Made by a program: the position numbers and the translations under genes. Below the pieces are notes generated by a model, which searched no databases, was not told the DNA's origin, and saw only the letters and a list, made by a program, of their open reading frames with translations. From NCBI GenBank assembly GCA_018105865.1, contig CM030833.1, positions 9,050,881 through 9,114,880 on the forward strand: DNA of 64,000 bases, in the 5' to 3' direction. Source of the stretch: Metaphire vulgaris. Lineage: Eukaryota; Annelida; Clitellata; Crassiclitellata; Megascolecidae. Below, piece after piece: positions 52,560 to 62,962 of the stretch (position 1 is the stretch's first letter; every line of letters begins with the position of its first letter).

Positions 52560-54312
52560 TCTGCTTTAATTTAATCCGCTTGAATTCGGTCTCTCTGTCT
52601 GCTTGGCACTTCTTGACGCATCGGTGGTGCGGAGAGGTGAATCGCGTCTTCATCCTCTTCTCTTGAAATCGTTTGGAGCCGGTGTCAGCTTGAAAATGAA
52701 CTTCCACACGGCGGAGGGATCGACATTAAAGGTCATATCGGGCGGCGGTGGGAAAGAAGAGACAATTTCCACTCAGATCGGCCTCGGCAGATGTCGTTCG
52801 GAGTCGAATTCTTTCGGGTAGACCTACCTCGATCGAAGACAGGAAGTGCGTGAGAGAGTCGGTCTCCAATATCAGTTCGTTCTTAGAATCCAGTGAATCC
52901 TTCACGCTTAAATAATTATAGTTCCCGACTGCCAGTGTCATCAGTTGTAGTGCGGAGTAGTAGTTGATCGTCTGGAATGCAGAGGCGGTCATCTGAATAG
53001 AAGCCATCTTTGACTCAACTCTTCGCCTCTAGAGGGCATTGCAGCTCGCATTAAATCCACCGTGAGAATGTTCTCGATCTCGATGCCCCGAGGGTCAAAG
53101 GTTAAATCTTCCTTCGGGCAGAAACGTTGATTTGTTTCTTCGTTGTCGCTTGAATAGTTTCTTTTGCGTTCATTCAAACCATTCGCAGAGTCATTTTGAA
53201 ATAGTCCAATAATTCCTTCAGATTAATTTTCAGAGTTCGTAAAATCTCCTGTTTTCTTATTTATTTCTTCATCGTCCGCTGCTTCTTCTCCTTCTCTTGC
53301 TTCTGCTGCTTCAATCAGTTCCGAGGTGGGGGCTGAATCCACCAACGGCTTGGCTAGGCTCCGATCATCAACTGTCGGTTGGAGCGGGGAGGAGGGAATT
53401 CGAATAGTCCCTTTAATGGCTTTCTTTCTCACGCCCTCAGGGTCAAAGGTTCTTGTCGGTGAGACGGGGGTAATCGGATCCAAAAGTGAAAGAAAATGCA
53501 AATGTGCTGCAAAAACACTAGTCCAAAGGCTTTCTCCCAATCTACGCTGAATAGGAATCAGACATGGACATGGGTTGGGTCCACCCATGGGTTGAGTTGG
53601 GTCCGAAATTTCCACTTTTTGGTGGGTTGGGTTGCCAGGTTGTTGTGATATATTGTACAAATGTTTACTTAATACTGATTGTTTAAATTACTTTAAATTA
53701 CCCTTAATCTGTTTTGATGCCTTTTCATAGGAGCAACTGGAAAATACAAGTTAAAGGCATCCAGAAATATGAAATCTGCTATATGGAATGCATTCCCATT
53801 GGTCTATGAGATGAAGGAGGATTTAAGAAATTTTTATGTATGGGTTGGGTTGAGTCAAGTAACCCAGCTGTTTCCGTGGGTTGGGTTGGGTTTGAAAATT
53901 GGTGGGTTGGGTTGGGTTTTAAAAAATGGACCCATGTCCATGTCTGATAGGAATCGCAATGAATATTTAAAATTCATCCTCGTCGTCATCCTCATCTCCA
54001 TCGTCAAAATTATTCGCAATTTTATCTTCACAATCATTCGCCAAATCGCCTGCAGCTTCAAAATCGCTCGCAATATCGTCAATAGTTTAATTTTTACCAA
54101 ATAATAATCTCTCATTTCCACAGAATGAATTGGAAAATTTCTCAGAAATGTATGCTTCAGAGTCGTCTGTTTCCTCGAGCATAGATTCGCTTCCGACATT
54201 CGTCGCTGACTCCTTGTCGAGAATCAATCTCAAGCATTCTTCATTCTTAAATTCAGTGTCATCTTTGAATAATTCCACAACTGCCGTTAAAATTTCATCT
54301 TTTTCGTCACCA
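52560..54312 (-). other. Unidentified coding-like sequence on the minus strand
   Basis: Several minus-strand frames look protein-like but match no family I know. From upstream to downstream: VELFKDDTEFKNEECLRLIL with an acidic run ending GDEDDDEDEF and a stop near 53968; then PVSPTRTFDPEGVRKKAIKG with SAPTSELIEAAEAREGEEAA; then FCPKEDLTFDPRGIEIENIL; then AFQTINYYSALQLMTLAVGN with NYLSVKDSLDSKNELILETD; then VDPSAVWKFIFKLTPAPNDF in another frame; then a basic stretch KRIKLKQKHTRWKRKRQRQT. The TFDP-G(V/I) motif occurs twice. It could be exons or pseudogene pieces, in the same orientation as the mosaic frame at 55124-57535. A MITE lies at 53559-53946. Confidence 0.35.
53559..53946. mobile_element. 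hAT MITE with GGGTTGG repeats (388 bp)
   Basis: Ends CAGACATGGACATGGGT are inverted repeats and an exact 8-bp duplication ATAGGAAT lies at 53551-53558 and 53947-53954. GGTGGGTTGGGTTGGG units flank both arms. No coding. Confidence 0.9.
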
Positions 54313-54313
54313 T

Positions 54314-54530
54314 TAGGGTTGCCAGATCTCCCGTATTTTACGGGAGGCTCCCGTATTTCAGCCCCAGTCTCCCGCCTCCCGGACGGATGCCACGCGGGAG
54401 ACTAAATCTCCCGTATTTGGCTAGGTCGATAGACATCATTTAGACGCAGCTTAAAATCGAAACAATACTACATTTTCTGGCGTGATAAAACGTCAAATAA
54501 AAGTCATTAGTACAGACAGTACAGTACTTG
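54314..54530. mobile_element. Repeat family C, partial copy
   Basis: TAGGGTTGCCAGATCTCCCG, then CCCGTATTTCAGCCCCAGTC. It is nearly identical to 35724-35935. It is cut off on the right by another hAT-like end at 54531. Confidence 0.8.
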
Positions 54531-55085
54531 CAGAGTTGGAGACTCGAGTCAGCCGACTCGAGAATCGAGTCGATTCGTGTCGCAAATTTTCAGACTTGAG
54601 ACTTGCTTGCGACTCGAGGCCCGCGACTTGCGACTTGACTTGAGACTTGGGGCTAAAGACTTGAGACTTACTTGAGACTCGAGGCCTGTGACTTGCGACT
54701 TTTAAGTTTTTTGCGATGCAATCTCTCTAATAACTCCTCTGCTCACGATCACGATAATGAATTCACGATAAGCCGATCACGGCTTATAAATTGTGCTATT
54801 TGTCTGTCATGCCACGTATTTTTTATAAAAATTGTGCTGCAATTGACAACACTAGATTATAGCGTCATTTTATGCGGCTTAATATTCTCGCAATAATTTA
54901 ATAGTAAAAAGTTTTTCAGTCTGAAAGTAAAATGGAGAGATCTACAGGTAGTCAATCTAGTCATGGACATCCTGAAGTTGCGGTTCCGAAAGTTGTTAAA
55001 TTCGGATTCAAGGATTTAATTATTTTTTGTTGTTGTTTTTGGCGTTATGTAATTTCGTCTCGATATCAGTTCTATAAAGACAAAA
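54531..55085 (+). mobile_element. hAT-like left end with GAGACTTG repeats and possible transposase start
   Basis: It starts CAGAGTTGGAGACTCGAG after AGTACTTG and carries about 170 bases of GACTTGAGACTTGAGACTCG-type units. At 54931 an ATG opens MERSTGSQSSHGHPEVAVPK followed by VVKFGFKDLI, which could be the start of a transposase but shows no zinc finger before the sequence changes near 55080. No right end was found in the window. Confidence 0.45.
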
Positions 55086-55123
55086 CCAGCGGTCGCTAGG
55101 GGGCGAGGGCGAAATTGCTGCCC

Positions 55124-57535
55124 CTAATCCAACGGTGGGGCCAGTTGGCCCCGGGGTTTTTCGCCCTCGGGAGGTTCAGCGGAGCTTCCGTTGTTGTTGG
55201 GCTGAACGACCGCTTTGTGTTTTGCTCTTGCAGCCGAGGGCCGCCATGATGCTCCCGACACTGGAGTGACTTTCTCTTGAAATTCTTCAATCAGCACACT
55301 GTCCAAAATGTTTTCCTCCGGTTCCCAGGAATTATATTTGCTGCTCCAACCTTTCCATTTCACCAGGTATTCGAGTTTTCGTTTTCGCGTTCTGCGCTTC
55401 AGAATGCATTGCGCCTCGAAGACCTTCTCCCCAATCTCGGAGAGTTCCATTCGGTGCCCCAAAAATCCGACCAATTTGCTTGATTTCTGGCGAAAATGGT
55501 TGAAACTAATTCCGTGTTGTTGTAGCTGCTGCTGCTGCTGCTGTTGCTGTAGCACCAGCTGTTGCTGTTGCTCCGGTTGTTGATGCTGCTCGCGTGATGA
55601 AATTAGCCTTGCTGAGCGTCTCCGTTGAGTTGTCCCCGCTTCTTCCTTGAGTCCCATAGACTTCCGGTCTCGGTGACCTCGGAACACCGATTGATTTTTG
55701 ACGGCCGATCTGTTCTGTATCATCTCCTGTGTAATCTTTCTAGAGCAATTCAGACTGTAATTGGTTTGGATTTTGAGGGCGACAGCTTCGTTGTCTGAAC
55801 TCGACTGCGCTTCCGGTTTCGCTCTCTTAATAGCGCTACTGTTGTATGTGTAATTCTTTTCTTTTGCGCCGACTTCAACGGAATTGTAACCACTTTCTGC
55901 TCTGATCTGCAGTGAACAGTCGAAGTAAATGGATCTGTAGGCAAAGATGTCGTTTGACTGATCTCGGAGAACCTTGCGAGCAAATCCTTCGATAATGATT
56001 CGAAATCCGGCAGGAAATCGAAGCTTTGTATTAGAGAATGGAACTGCCATTGGAACTGACTTTTTGAGAAAAGCGGAAAACTTTGTGACGAACTCGCGAT
56101 GATCGACGTCGTTTACGCTGACTCCAACCACTGCGTTCGAAATTTTCTCATTCGTGTCGTTTTCAACAAATAGTTTGCGTGTTGATATTGGCAAACAGCC
56201 ATGTTGACTCTGGGCTAGATTTAAGACTGACAAGACGGTCGCCGATTCGAGCCCCTCTGGGTAATTTTGGGCAATTACTTCTGCTCTCTTTTTATTTTCA
56301 GTAGTAATTTCAGATGAGAAATCCAGACTGTTCTCTTGTGATTCTCGTTGCTCGACCAAAGGATCGCTAAGGCCTGCGGCGCTGTTGTGGATCGGACGAG
56401 ACTGATCTCTTTCACATTCTGACGTATCAAGATTTTGCACATGCGTATAACATGCCAATGACTTTACACTGCACAAATCTTCAATTTGATTATCACTACT
56501 GTCAACATCCCCGTGACCGAGAAAGTCATCGAGCACAGAACCGCCGTCACCGCATAATTCCGAGTTCGATTGAAATTCCGAGAACGTCCCATGGAAGGCT
56601 ACAGCGTTGAATCGTTGGATAGTCACTGAAATCAACTGCAGTAAGAATGACGTTTCTCTGTGATCACCTGACAGCTGCGACAAGAGACGGCCGATTCGTC
56701 TGATGAAAGTTAGACCCTCTACGTTTATAGGGCCCAGCGTTTCGAACGCCAAAGGAACGAATGCGTAGTTTGGGAGTGCATTGACATACTTGTCGATCTT
56801 TCTTGTTGCAGCTATTTCCGATGGGCCGCCTGGCGATTGAGCAGCCACGGCTCTGTATGAGCTTGCCAGGGTGTCGATGACTGTTACATCCCAAGTTAGA
56901 CATTTTCCGTTCTCCCACGGGATGAGAGTTTGGCTGTCAGGACGTTTGCCATCGGAACGAGTCAATCCGACCGGCTCTTTTCTAGAAGGGATGCCAGCTT
57001 TAGAAAGCGCGCGCCAGATGACGTCGTTTAAGGCGGCGTGTCTGGCTATTCGACCCGGACCCAGTCGGCATGATAGGCCATGAGATCCATCGGAGGTCAC
57101 GGGCATTCCACAGCAGCAGAGATGTGGTGCGCATAGGTCCACTCCTAGGCGTAAGCCAGTCGCTATCCGAACTGCTTCATCGTCGAGTCTCAAGCCTAGG
57201 GCTGTGATGGGGAGGCAGAACAGCCAATCTCCTGAATGCGGCGCGGTGATGGCGTTGATTCTGGCTTGATGGAAGTCAGAGGTGATGGTGGATTTTAAGT
57301 GGAAAATGTCTCTCTCAACCAATGGACGATCCCAGGCTGATTGTCTGCGAAGGTTTTCGCCCGCGACAATGTCTGGCTCATTGCATTCTAAAGACCAGCG
57401 TGTCATTGCGGCGTTCAAGTGAGCGTCCTCAGGGATTGCCGTGTTGGCGAGGATGGAAGTCTGGAGCCTGGCGGTACCTGCAGCTGAAGCCAAAAAGGCA
57501 GGAAGTGCTAGCGAGGTTGACCGTCGGATGCCCAA
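55124..57535 (-). CDS. Mosaic 803-codon frame: LINE endonuclease tail + NDUFV2-, RPS19-, SPA17- and CBX-like pieces
   Basis: One uninterrupted minus-strand frame. Residues 1-320 are the end of an RLE-type [20 protein letters not shown] (GG just upstream), zinc cluster with C140, C142, H152 and C156, then [16 protein letters not shown] and LTWDVTVID (endonuclease Asp200 and Asp216 region), ending near AVAFHGTF. Residues 411-453 ([34 protein letters not shown]) match mitochondrial complex I subunit NDUFV2. Residues 469-493 ([21 protein letters not shown]) match the start of ribosomal protein S19. Residues 496-545 ([27 protein letters not shown]) match the RIIa domain of sperm protein SPA17, with an IQ-like VFRGHRDRK at 617-625. 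A Gln-rich run follows (646-673). Residues 696-756 ([36 protein letters not shown]) are a Polycomb-class chromodomain. The last 47 residues are unplaced. The listed start is the first Met of the LINE part; a TAA lies 15 codons upstream. Expression is unknown. Confidence 0.7.
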   Translation of the reverse strand: MGIRRSTSLALPAFLASAAGTARLQTSILANTAIPEDAHLNAAMTRWSLECNEPDIVAGENLRRQSAWDRPLVERDIFHLKSTITSDFHQARINAITAPHSGDWLFCLPITALGLRLDDEAVRIATGLRLGVDLCAPHLCCCGMPVTSDGSHGLSCRLGPGRIARHAALNDVIWRALSKAGIPSRKEPVGLTRSDGKRPDSQTLIPWENGKCLTWDVTVIDTLASSYRAVAAQSPGGPSEIAATRKIDKYVNALPNYAFVPLAFETLGPINVEGLTFIRRIGRLLSQLSGDHRETSFLLQLISVTIQRFNAVAFHGTFSEFQSNSELCGDGGSVLDDFLGHGDVDSSDNQIEDLCSVKSLACYTHVQNLDTSECERDQSRPIHNSAAGLSDPLVEQRESQENSLDFSSEITTENKKRAEVIAQNYPEGLESATVLSVLNLAQSQHGCLPISTRKLFVENDTNEKISNAVVGVSVNDVDHREFVTKFSAFLKKSVPMAVPFSNTKLRFPAGFRIIIEGFARKVLRDQSNDIFAYRSIYFDCSLQIRAESGYNSVEVGAKEKNYTYNSSAIKRAKPEAQSSSDNEAVALKIQTNYSLNCSRKITQEMIQNRSAVKNQSVFRGHRDRKSMGLKEEAGTTQRRRSARLISSREQHQQPEQQQQLVLQQQQQQQQLQQHGISFNHFRQKSSKLVGFLGHRMELSEIGEKVFEAQCILKRRTRKRKLEYLVKWKGWSSKYNSWEPEENILDSVLIEEFQEKVTPVSGASWRPSAARAKHKAVVQPNNNGSSAEPPEGEKPRGQLAPPLD

Positions 57536-57596
57536 GCCTCCGTCTCTGATTGGATTTACAAGATTTTACAAGATGTTGATAATGAAATCCTTTGTT

Positions 57597-58709
57597 CTAG
57601 TATTCAAATAGATTTTTCTTCTTCTTCTTTCTTTCCTTCCACTTCTGTCTGTCTCTTGCTGCTCTGGTCAATTGGATAAAGTTCATTTGCATTTCTTCTG
57701 CATCCTCTTTTAAGTTTTCTATCCATGTTTTTCTTGGTCTTCCTTTTCTCCTTTTCCATTCAACACAGTTGTATAGTGCTTTCTTTGGTAGTCTTTCTTC
57801 CTTCATTCTTTCAACATGACCAAACCATTTCAGTCTTCGTTTCTGTATTGATTCGAGTATCGTTTCTTTTTGCTCTGTCTTTTCTCTGATCGTTTCATTT
57901 CTTATTCTTTGTCTTTTGCTGACTCCTGCTATTCCTCTTAACCAGTTAATTTCTGCAGTCATTAATCTTCTTTCGTCTTTCTTCTTTATGGTCCAGCATT
58001 CTGATCCATATAATAGTATTGGTTTGATCAGTGTATTATATAGCTTTAATTTTGTTTTCAGTGATATTTGTTTGTCTTTCCATATCTTCTGAAGTTTTCC
58101 AAATGCTGCACTTGCTAGTCCAATTCTCCTTATTATGTCTTCTTCACTTAGGCCATCTTCTGTCAGTACTGATCCTAGGTATACGAATTTTGGTACTTGT
58201 TCTATTATTTCCTCCTTTAGTTTTAGATTAACTTTTCCCTTCTTGTTCCCCGTGACCATTGCTTTAGTTTTCTGTATATTTATTTTTAGCCCCACTTCTT
58301 CTCCAGCCTTGCTTATTTCATTGGTTAATATTTGTAGGTGATCTGCTTTTGTTGTTATCACATCTATGTCATCTGCAAACCTTAAATTATTTATTGTTTG
58401 CCCATATACTTTTACTCCAGCATCTTCTTCTTTTGTGTTTTGTATTGCTTTTTGCATTACCACATCTAGTATTATATTGAAAAGCAGTGGAGATAAGCCA
58501 CATCCTTGTCTCGTTCCAATTGTTATCTCAAACCATTCTGTTAGTTCCCCATTAATTTTCACTCTGCTCATTGTTTTACTGTATAAGTTTTTTATGAGAT
58601 TCACTAGCTTCTCTGGAATACCATAGTGCTTCAGTGCTTGCCATAGATCTTCATGTTGTATGCTGTCGAATGCTTGTTTGAAGTCAATGAAATTGTGGTA
58701 TATTTTCTT
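57597..58709 (-). pseudogene. LINE reverse transcriptase, second half
   Basis: A long clean frame (58604-57597, 335 codons) preceded by HNFIDFKQAFD just before the hAT. It reads ITIGTRQGCGLSPLLFNIIL, NNLRFADDIDVITTKADHLQ (catalytic FADD present), KFVYLGSVLTEDGLSEEDII, LIKPILLYGSECWTIKKKDE, NWLRGIAGVSKRQRIRNETI and RRLKWFGHVERMKEERLPKK, ending GRPRKTWIENLKEDAEEM. The domain organisation and the YGSECW...WFGHVERM...GRPRKTW ending place it in the APE LINE clade seen three more times in the window. This half is intact in frame; the element is inactive because of the hAT and the frameshift at 61430-61497. Confidence 0.9.
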
Positions 58710-60935
58710 TAGGCCTGGTAACGATTAATTTTTTTTAATAGTTAACTAATCAAAAATTAACGATTAATTAATCTTTAATTTAGTTAAATGTGACATCGCA
58801 TTCGGGCCACAAATCGTAAACAGTAGGCCCCCTACACTAACAGCAACATACAACAAAGAGCGTTTGTTCAGTCTTCTGACTTCTAAGTTCTAATATCATG
58901 TGACTTAGTTCAAACGGGCTGCAGAAACATTACTAAGTTCAACATTACTTGCGCAGCCAATCACGCAGACATACGAGCATTGTAACGTTTTGTGGGTCAA
59001 GAGAACAACGGGTCTTGTTCATAATGTAGCCTGCAGAACTGAACAGTCTCTCGCAAGGTACTGATGTTGCTGGAATACAAAGCATAGTCTTAGCCAGCGT
59101 AGCCAGTCTGGGAAAGCGATGTTGATTCGATTTCCACCATAACAGAGGATCTTCAACGTCACCAATTCTTTTCTCCAATTTGTAACGGCCAAGTTCATCA
59201 GAAGCAGTTTCAGAAACTTCGTCAATGTCAGAATCCCAATCCATCAGTTTCAGGCGTTTGGTTGTTGTGTCACGAACAGTATCAGACACCACAGAATCAC
59301 TGACATGGGACTGTTCAGCATCACTGACTGATGTTGCAGATAATCTGTCGAGTATAGCTGTCCAAGTCTGACATTTAGCTTCCTCTTTGAAAGATCGCAA
59401 ACTTTTGTAACGTGGGTCCAGTGCAGTTGCAATCCTGACTACTTCAATGCCATTCATGCCAGTTACCCGAGCTTGAAAGTCAACGAGAGTTGATGACTTA
59501 AATCTTTCCTATGTATCCAGGGTCATCATCGTGGACATTTAAATGCTTTGTTAATGATGACAGTACAGGAAGAACACTGCTGCAAGAAACATACTTGTCA
59601 CCGCCAAGCAACTCAGTAGCTTCACAAAACAATTCCAGGACTTCAACATACTTTGACATTCTTTCCCAGTCACTGTCCAACAGTTTTGGACCCTTAAAGC
59701 TTTTACCGCAAGGTGCAGCCATATGGCGATCATAGCATCTTTAGCCTGCAGCAAACTCTTCATCATTATGCAAATGCTGTTCCAGCGCGTTGGAACATCC
59801 TGCTGTAACTTGTGTAATGGCGAATCTGAGTCATTGCAGTTTTCCAGTTCACTGGTATTAGCAGCACTATGTTTGAAATGTCCCACCACTTTTCTACATT
59901 TAGCAAACAGCAAATTAGTGTCAGCTTCTTTAAATCCGGCGAGAATGCTTAACTGCAAGGTGTGAGCCACACAAGGGATGTGCTGAAACACCGTTTTTGC
60001 GACAGCAGCAGTCATATTTCGAGCATTGTCAGTTACAACAGCCATCAACTTTGTGGTTATATCCCATAGCTGCAAATGTCTCATAAACTTGAGCAACATT
60101 AGCAGCATAATGACGTTCTTCCATATGCAGGCATTCCAAAGCTGCATACTGCATTTTCCAGTCATCATCTACCCAATGCCCCGTTATACCACAATAAGAT
60201 TCATTACCCATTGATGTCCAGAAATCGGAAGTTATTGCAAGTGCTGTTGACTTTTCAATTCGTTTCTTCAGTTCCAGTAGCTCACTGTCATACATCTTAG
60301 ACAGCAAACCATCAACAGTACGCCTACTGGGCAGTTTATAGGCGTCATTCTGAAGAGCTACACGAAGTGTCTGCTGAAGACCTTCATCTTCTACAATTGA
60401 TATTGGTCGACCAGATGTTGCAATCCATGTAGCCAACGAACTGTTGAGATCATTCTGCAATTGAGAACTCACTGGTCGTTCATTTCCGCGGATAAACTGT
60501 AGCATTTTACCCTGTTGGGAACTACTAGATGACGACGCAGATGGCTTACTGTCGAGAACCTTTTGATACTGAACAGGGTGTACATGCTGCAAGTGGTAGC
60601 TAAGAGAAGTGTTAGAACCGTGAAACGCGAACGACTTGTGGCAATGCACACAGCAACCACTTTCCGCATTTATTATTGTTCCATCGGACGCTAATTTGAA
60701 ACCAAAATGGTCAGACAAACGGCCTGAAATGGCCTTATACTTATTTGATTTATCGCTAACCGCATCCATTTTTGTTTTTGTGTACAATTGTACAACTTCC
60801 GGTTCTGAAAAAATCAGTAAGTAAGATTAATAGTTTAACCAAAAAAAATTAAAAAATTAATCGTTAATTTTAAATTAATCGTTAATTTTCTTTGATGATT
60901 AATCGAATAATTAATCGTTAATTTCCGCAGCCCTA
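58710..60935 (-). mobile_element. hAT element 6, 2226 bp, near complete
   Basis: Ends TAGGCCTGGTAACGATTAA and (right, reverse complement) TAGGGCTGCGGAAATTAACG; exact 8-bp duplication ATTTTCTT at 58702-58709 and 60936-60943 within a LINE coding region. Subterminal zones are rich in TTAATCGTTAATT units. A full-length but frameshifted ZBED-like transposase fills the interior. Confidence 0.95.
58945..60787 (-). pseudogene. ZBED-like hAT transposase, full length with frameshifts
   Basis: In order on the minus strand: N-terminal BED zinc finger, AESGCCVHCHKSFAFHGSNT then LSYHLQHVHP; GNERPVSSQLQNDLNSSLAT; LRVALQNDAYKLPSRRTVDG; LAITSDFWTSMGNESYCGIT (first catalytic Asp); a shift near 60050; MAVVTDNARNMTAAVAKTVF and PCVAHTLQLSILAGF (second Asp and CxxH); DVPTRWNSICIMMKSLLQAK; shift near 59720; SDWERMSKYVEVLELFCEAT; shift near 59480; ATALDPRYKSLRSFKEEAKC; and the dimerisation end DPLLWWKSNQHRFPRLATLA, PATSVPCERLFSSAGYIMNK. 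About three frameshifts, no large deletion, so the insertion is fairly recent. Confidence 0.9.
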
Positions 60936-62159
60936 ATTTTCTTATTTGTTTCACAATATTTTTCTACTATCCTTCTGATTGTATGTATTTGATCAATTGT
61001 ACTCCTTCCCATTCTGAAGCCTGCTTGTTCCTCTGTCAATATTTCTTCTGAGTAGTGTTTGAGTCTTTGTTGTAGCACATTTGTATATATTTTCCCTGGT
61101 ATACTGAGTAAGCTTATTCCTCTATAATTATTGCAGTTTGTTTTATCGCCTTTTTTATGTATTGGTACTATTATGGCTTTTCCCCATTCCTCTGGTGATT
61201 TTTCTTCGAATATTTTATTGCATAGGTTGTGGAATATATTCCCTGTAATTTCCTCTCCTGCTTGTAGCATTTCTGTTGTTATCATATCTGTTCCTGGAGA
61301 TTTTCTAACTTTCAATCTTTTTATGGCTTCTTTTATTTCCTCTTCTGTAAAGTTTGCTATTTCTTCTTTATCATTCTCTTCTCTGTTCTCCTTCCTTATG
61401 TTGGTGTCTTCATTGTTATTGCCTGTGTTGTATAATTCTTCAAAATAGTCTTTCCATCTTGTCGTATAATTCTTCAAAATAGTCTTTCCATCTTGTCATT
61501 ATGTCTTTTTTGTTTTCTAATACTTTACCATTCTTGTCTGTTATTGTGGTTGTCTTCAATTGGATTTGTCCACATAATTCTTTGATCGTCTGGTACAATT
61601 TCCTTGAATCGTTGAGTAAGTTTGACCGTTCTATTTCTGCACATTTTCCAAGTATCCAGTTTTCTTTGCACTCTTTACATTTCCTTTTTATTTCTTTTGT
61701 TATCCTATTGTATTCCTTTTTGGCTACTTTATCCCCTTTTTCTTTCTTCGCTTTAAGGTTTTTCCTTTCATCACTCAGTTGCAGTACTATTTGTGTTATC
61801 CATGGCTTTTTCTGGTTCCTCTCTATATATCCTATTTGTTCTTCAGCAGCTTTAATGTATATTTCTTTTATTTCTTCCCATAGTTGGTCTATCTCTTTTT
61901 TGTCTTTTAGCAGATTTTTCTTTTCCATTTCCTCTTTCAATTTGCTCTTATATTGTTCTTTAGTCGATTCATCCTTGAGTTTGTCTATATTAAATTTCTT
62001 TTGTGGCTTTGGTGTTTTTTTATTCTTTAACCTCAGTCTCAGTTTTGCTATAACTAGCTGGTGGTCACTTCCTATATCTGCACTGGGGAATGACCTGCAA
62101 GCAAGTATGCTTGATTTCCATTTCTTATTTATGATTATATAGTCTATCATATTTTTCAC
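60936..62159 (-). pseudogene. LINE endonuclease end and reverse transcriptase first half
   Basis: From 62159: IDYIIINKKWKSSILACRSF and DIGSDHQLVIAKLRLRL (last strand of the APE endonuclease), a Lys-rich linker with KKPWITQIVLQLSDERKNLK, then a frameshift caused by a 34-bp tandem duplication, then NFTEEEIKEAIKRLKVRKSP, GTDMITTEMLQAGEE, WGKAIIVPIHKKGDKTNCNN, YRGISLLSIPGKIY and EEQAGFRMGRSTIDQIHTIR. The frame reaches the hAT insertion at 60943 and resumes at 58709. Confidence 0.9.
61430..61497. repeat. 34-bp tandem duplication in LINE coding
   Basis: GTATAATTCTTCAAAATAGT and the next 14 bases are present twice with a period of 34. Because 34 is not a multiple of three, it shifts the LINE frame; both copies are identical. 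Confidence 0.9.
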
Positions 62160-62165
62160 TATACC

Positions 62166-62306
62166 AACGAGACATCACACTTTTGGGAGACTATTCAAAT
62201 AGATTGCATGCGGAAAATATCTCCTTTGTTAATTCAACGTGTTCCGCAGTTTTCTGTAGAAAAAGAAGATGATAGCGACAACGTTGATAACGACGACGAC
62301 GCATAA
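62166..62306 (+). pseudogene. C-terminal coding scrap with acidic tail, possibly P-element-type
   Basis: The plus frame reads WETIQIDCMRKISPLLIQRV, then PQFSVEKEDDSDNVDNDDDA and a stop at about 62304-62306. I do not recognise it alone, but it precedes the left arm of an inverted repeat whose right arm precedes a THAP domain, so it may be the end of a P-element-like gene truncated by the LINE. Confidence 0.35.
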
Positions 62307-62321
62307 CTATTTGTGTTTGAT

Positions 62322-62863
62322 AATTGTGGGTGGTCGATACCCGCATGTAAACAGGAAGTAATCCGAAAGTAGTCTGTTCGTACTGAAAGAAGTCCAACGG
62401 CGACAGCTCCATAGAGATCTTGAGAGGTGTATTATGCTAACCGACTTCGTATAGTGCCAATATTTTCACAATATAAGGTCACGAGAATTTAAGAAGCATT
62501 TATTTTTCACAGTTTGGCAAACAGAAAATAACATATCGTAAACAAGCATACTTACTTTAGTTTATTTTAATTTTTTTACAGATTTTCATGCTTCTGTAAT
62601 GCTTACAAATTATGTCTATTAATTGTGATTTTTATGGTACTCGACACTACACACAGGCGATTTGAACTGTTTATTATAGCACTTTACAAACTTTGTTTGG
62701 GTGTTAGGCATGCGTAGTATAGACTTTAACACACACACACACACATTATAAATCTATGATATATGCTACGATGCGCAGACTGATACACTGGTACTTCGGT
62801 TTGTTTGGTTAGAGCGCAGATTTCTACTTCCTGTTTACATGCGGGTATCGACCATCCACAATT
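62322..62863. repeat. 39-bp inverted repeat pair, ends of a THAP/P-type element
   Basis: Arm AATTGTGGGTGGTCGATACC through GTAAACAGGAAGTA (62322-62360) recurs inverted at 62825-62863 with a single mismatch. The arms face away from coding on either side, the arrangement of the end of one element followed 464 bp later by the start of another. An ACACACACAC run lies at 62729-62744. Confidence 0.75.
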
Positions 62864-62938
62864 ACCGGGTTTAAGGTAGAAACAAGTCTGGTCATATCAC
62901 AATTACCGGGTTTAAGGTAGAAACAAGTCTGGTCATAT
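62857..62938. repeat. 41-bp tandem duplication
   Basis: CACAATTACCGGGTTTAAGG and the following 21 bases occur twice in tandem, just upstream of the THAP start codon. Confidence 0.9.
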
Positions 62939-62962
62939 CAAGTTCTTTTGCTTTTTATAAAT

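Larger units (their letters stand above)
57553..62165 (-). mobile_element. APE-type LINE, 5'-truncated, split by hAT 6
   Basis: The LINE runs on the minus strand from about 62165 (end of the endonuclease) to a short 3' tail of two ATCTTGTAAA units (57553-57575). A 2.2 kb hAT is inserted at 58710-60935 with an exact 8-bp duplication. The LINE 3' tail directly abuts the RLE-LINE sequence that begins the mosaic frame. Confidence 0.9.

Noticed and set aside
55308..55583. Cys-rich peptide on the plus strand (runs of Cys)
   Set aside because: It is the antisense reading of the Gln-rich linker of the mosaic frame.
61501..62142. 213-codon plus-strand Ser/Phe-rich frame
   Set aside because: It is the antisense shadow of the Lys/Glu-rich LINE linker on the minus strand.
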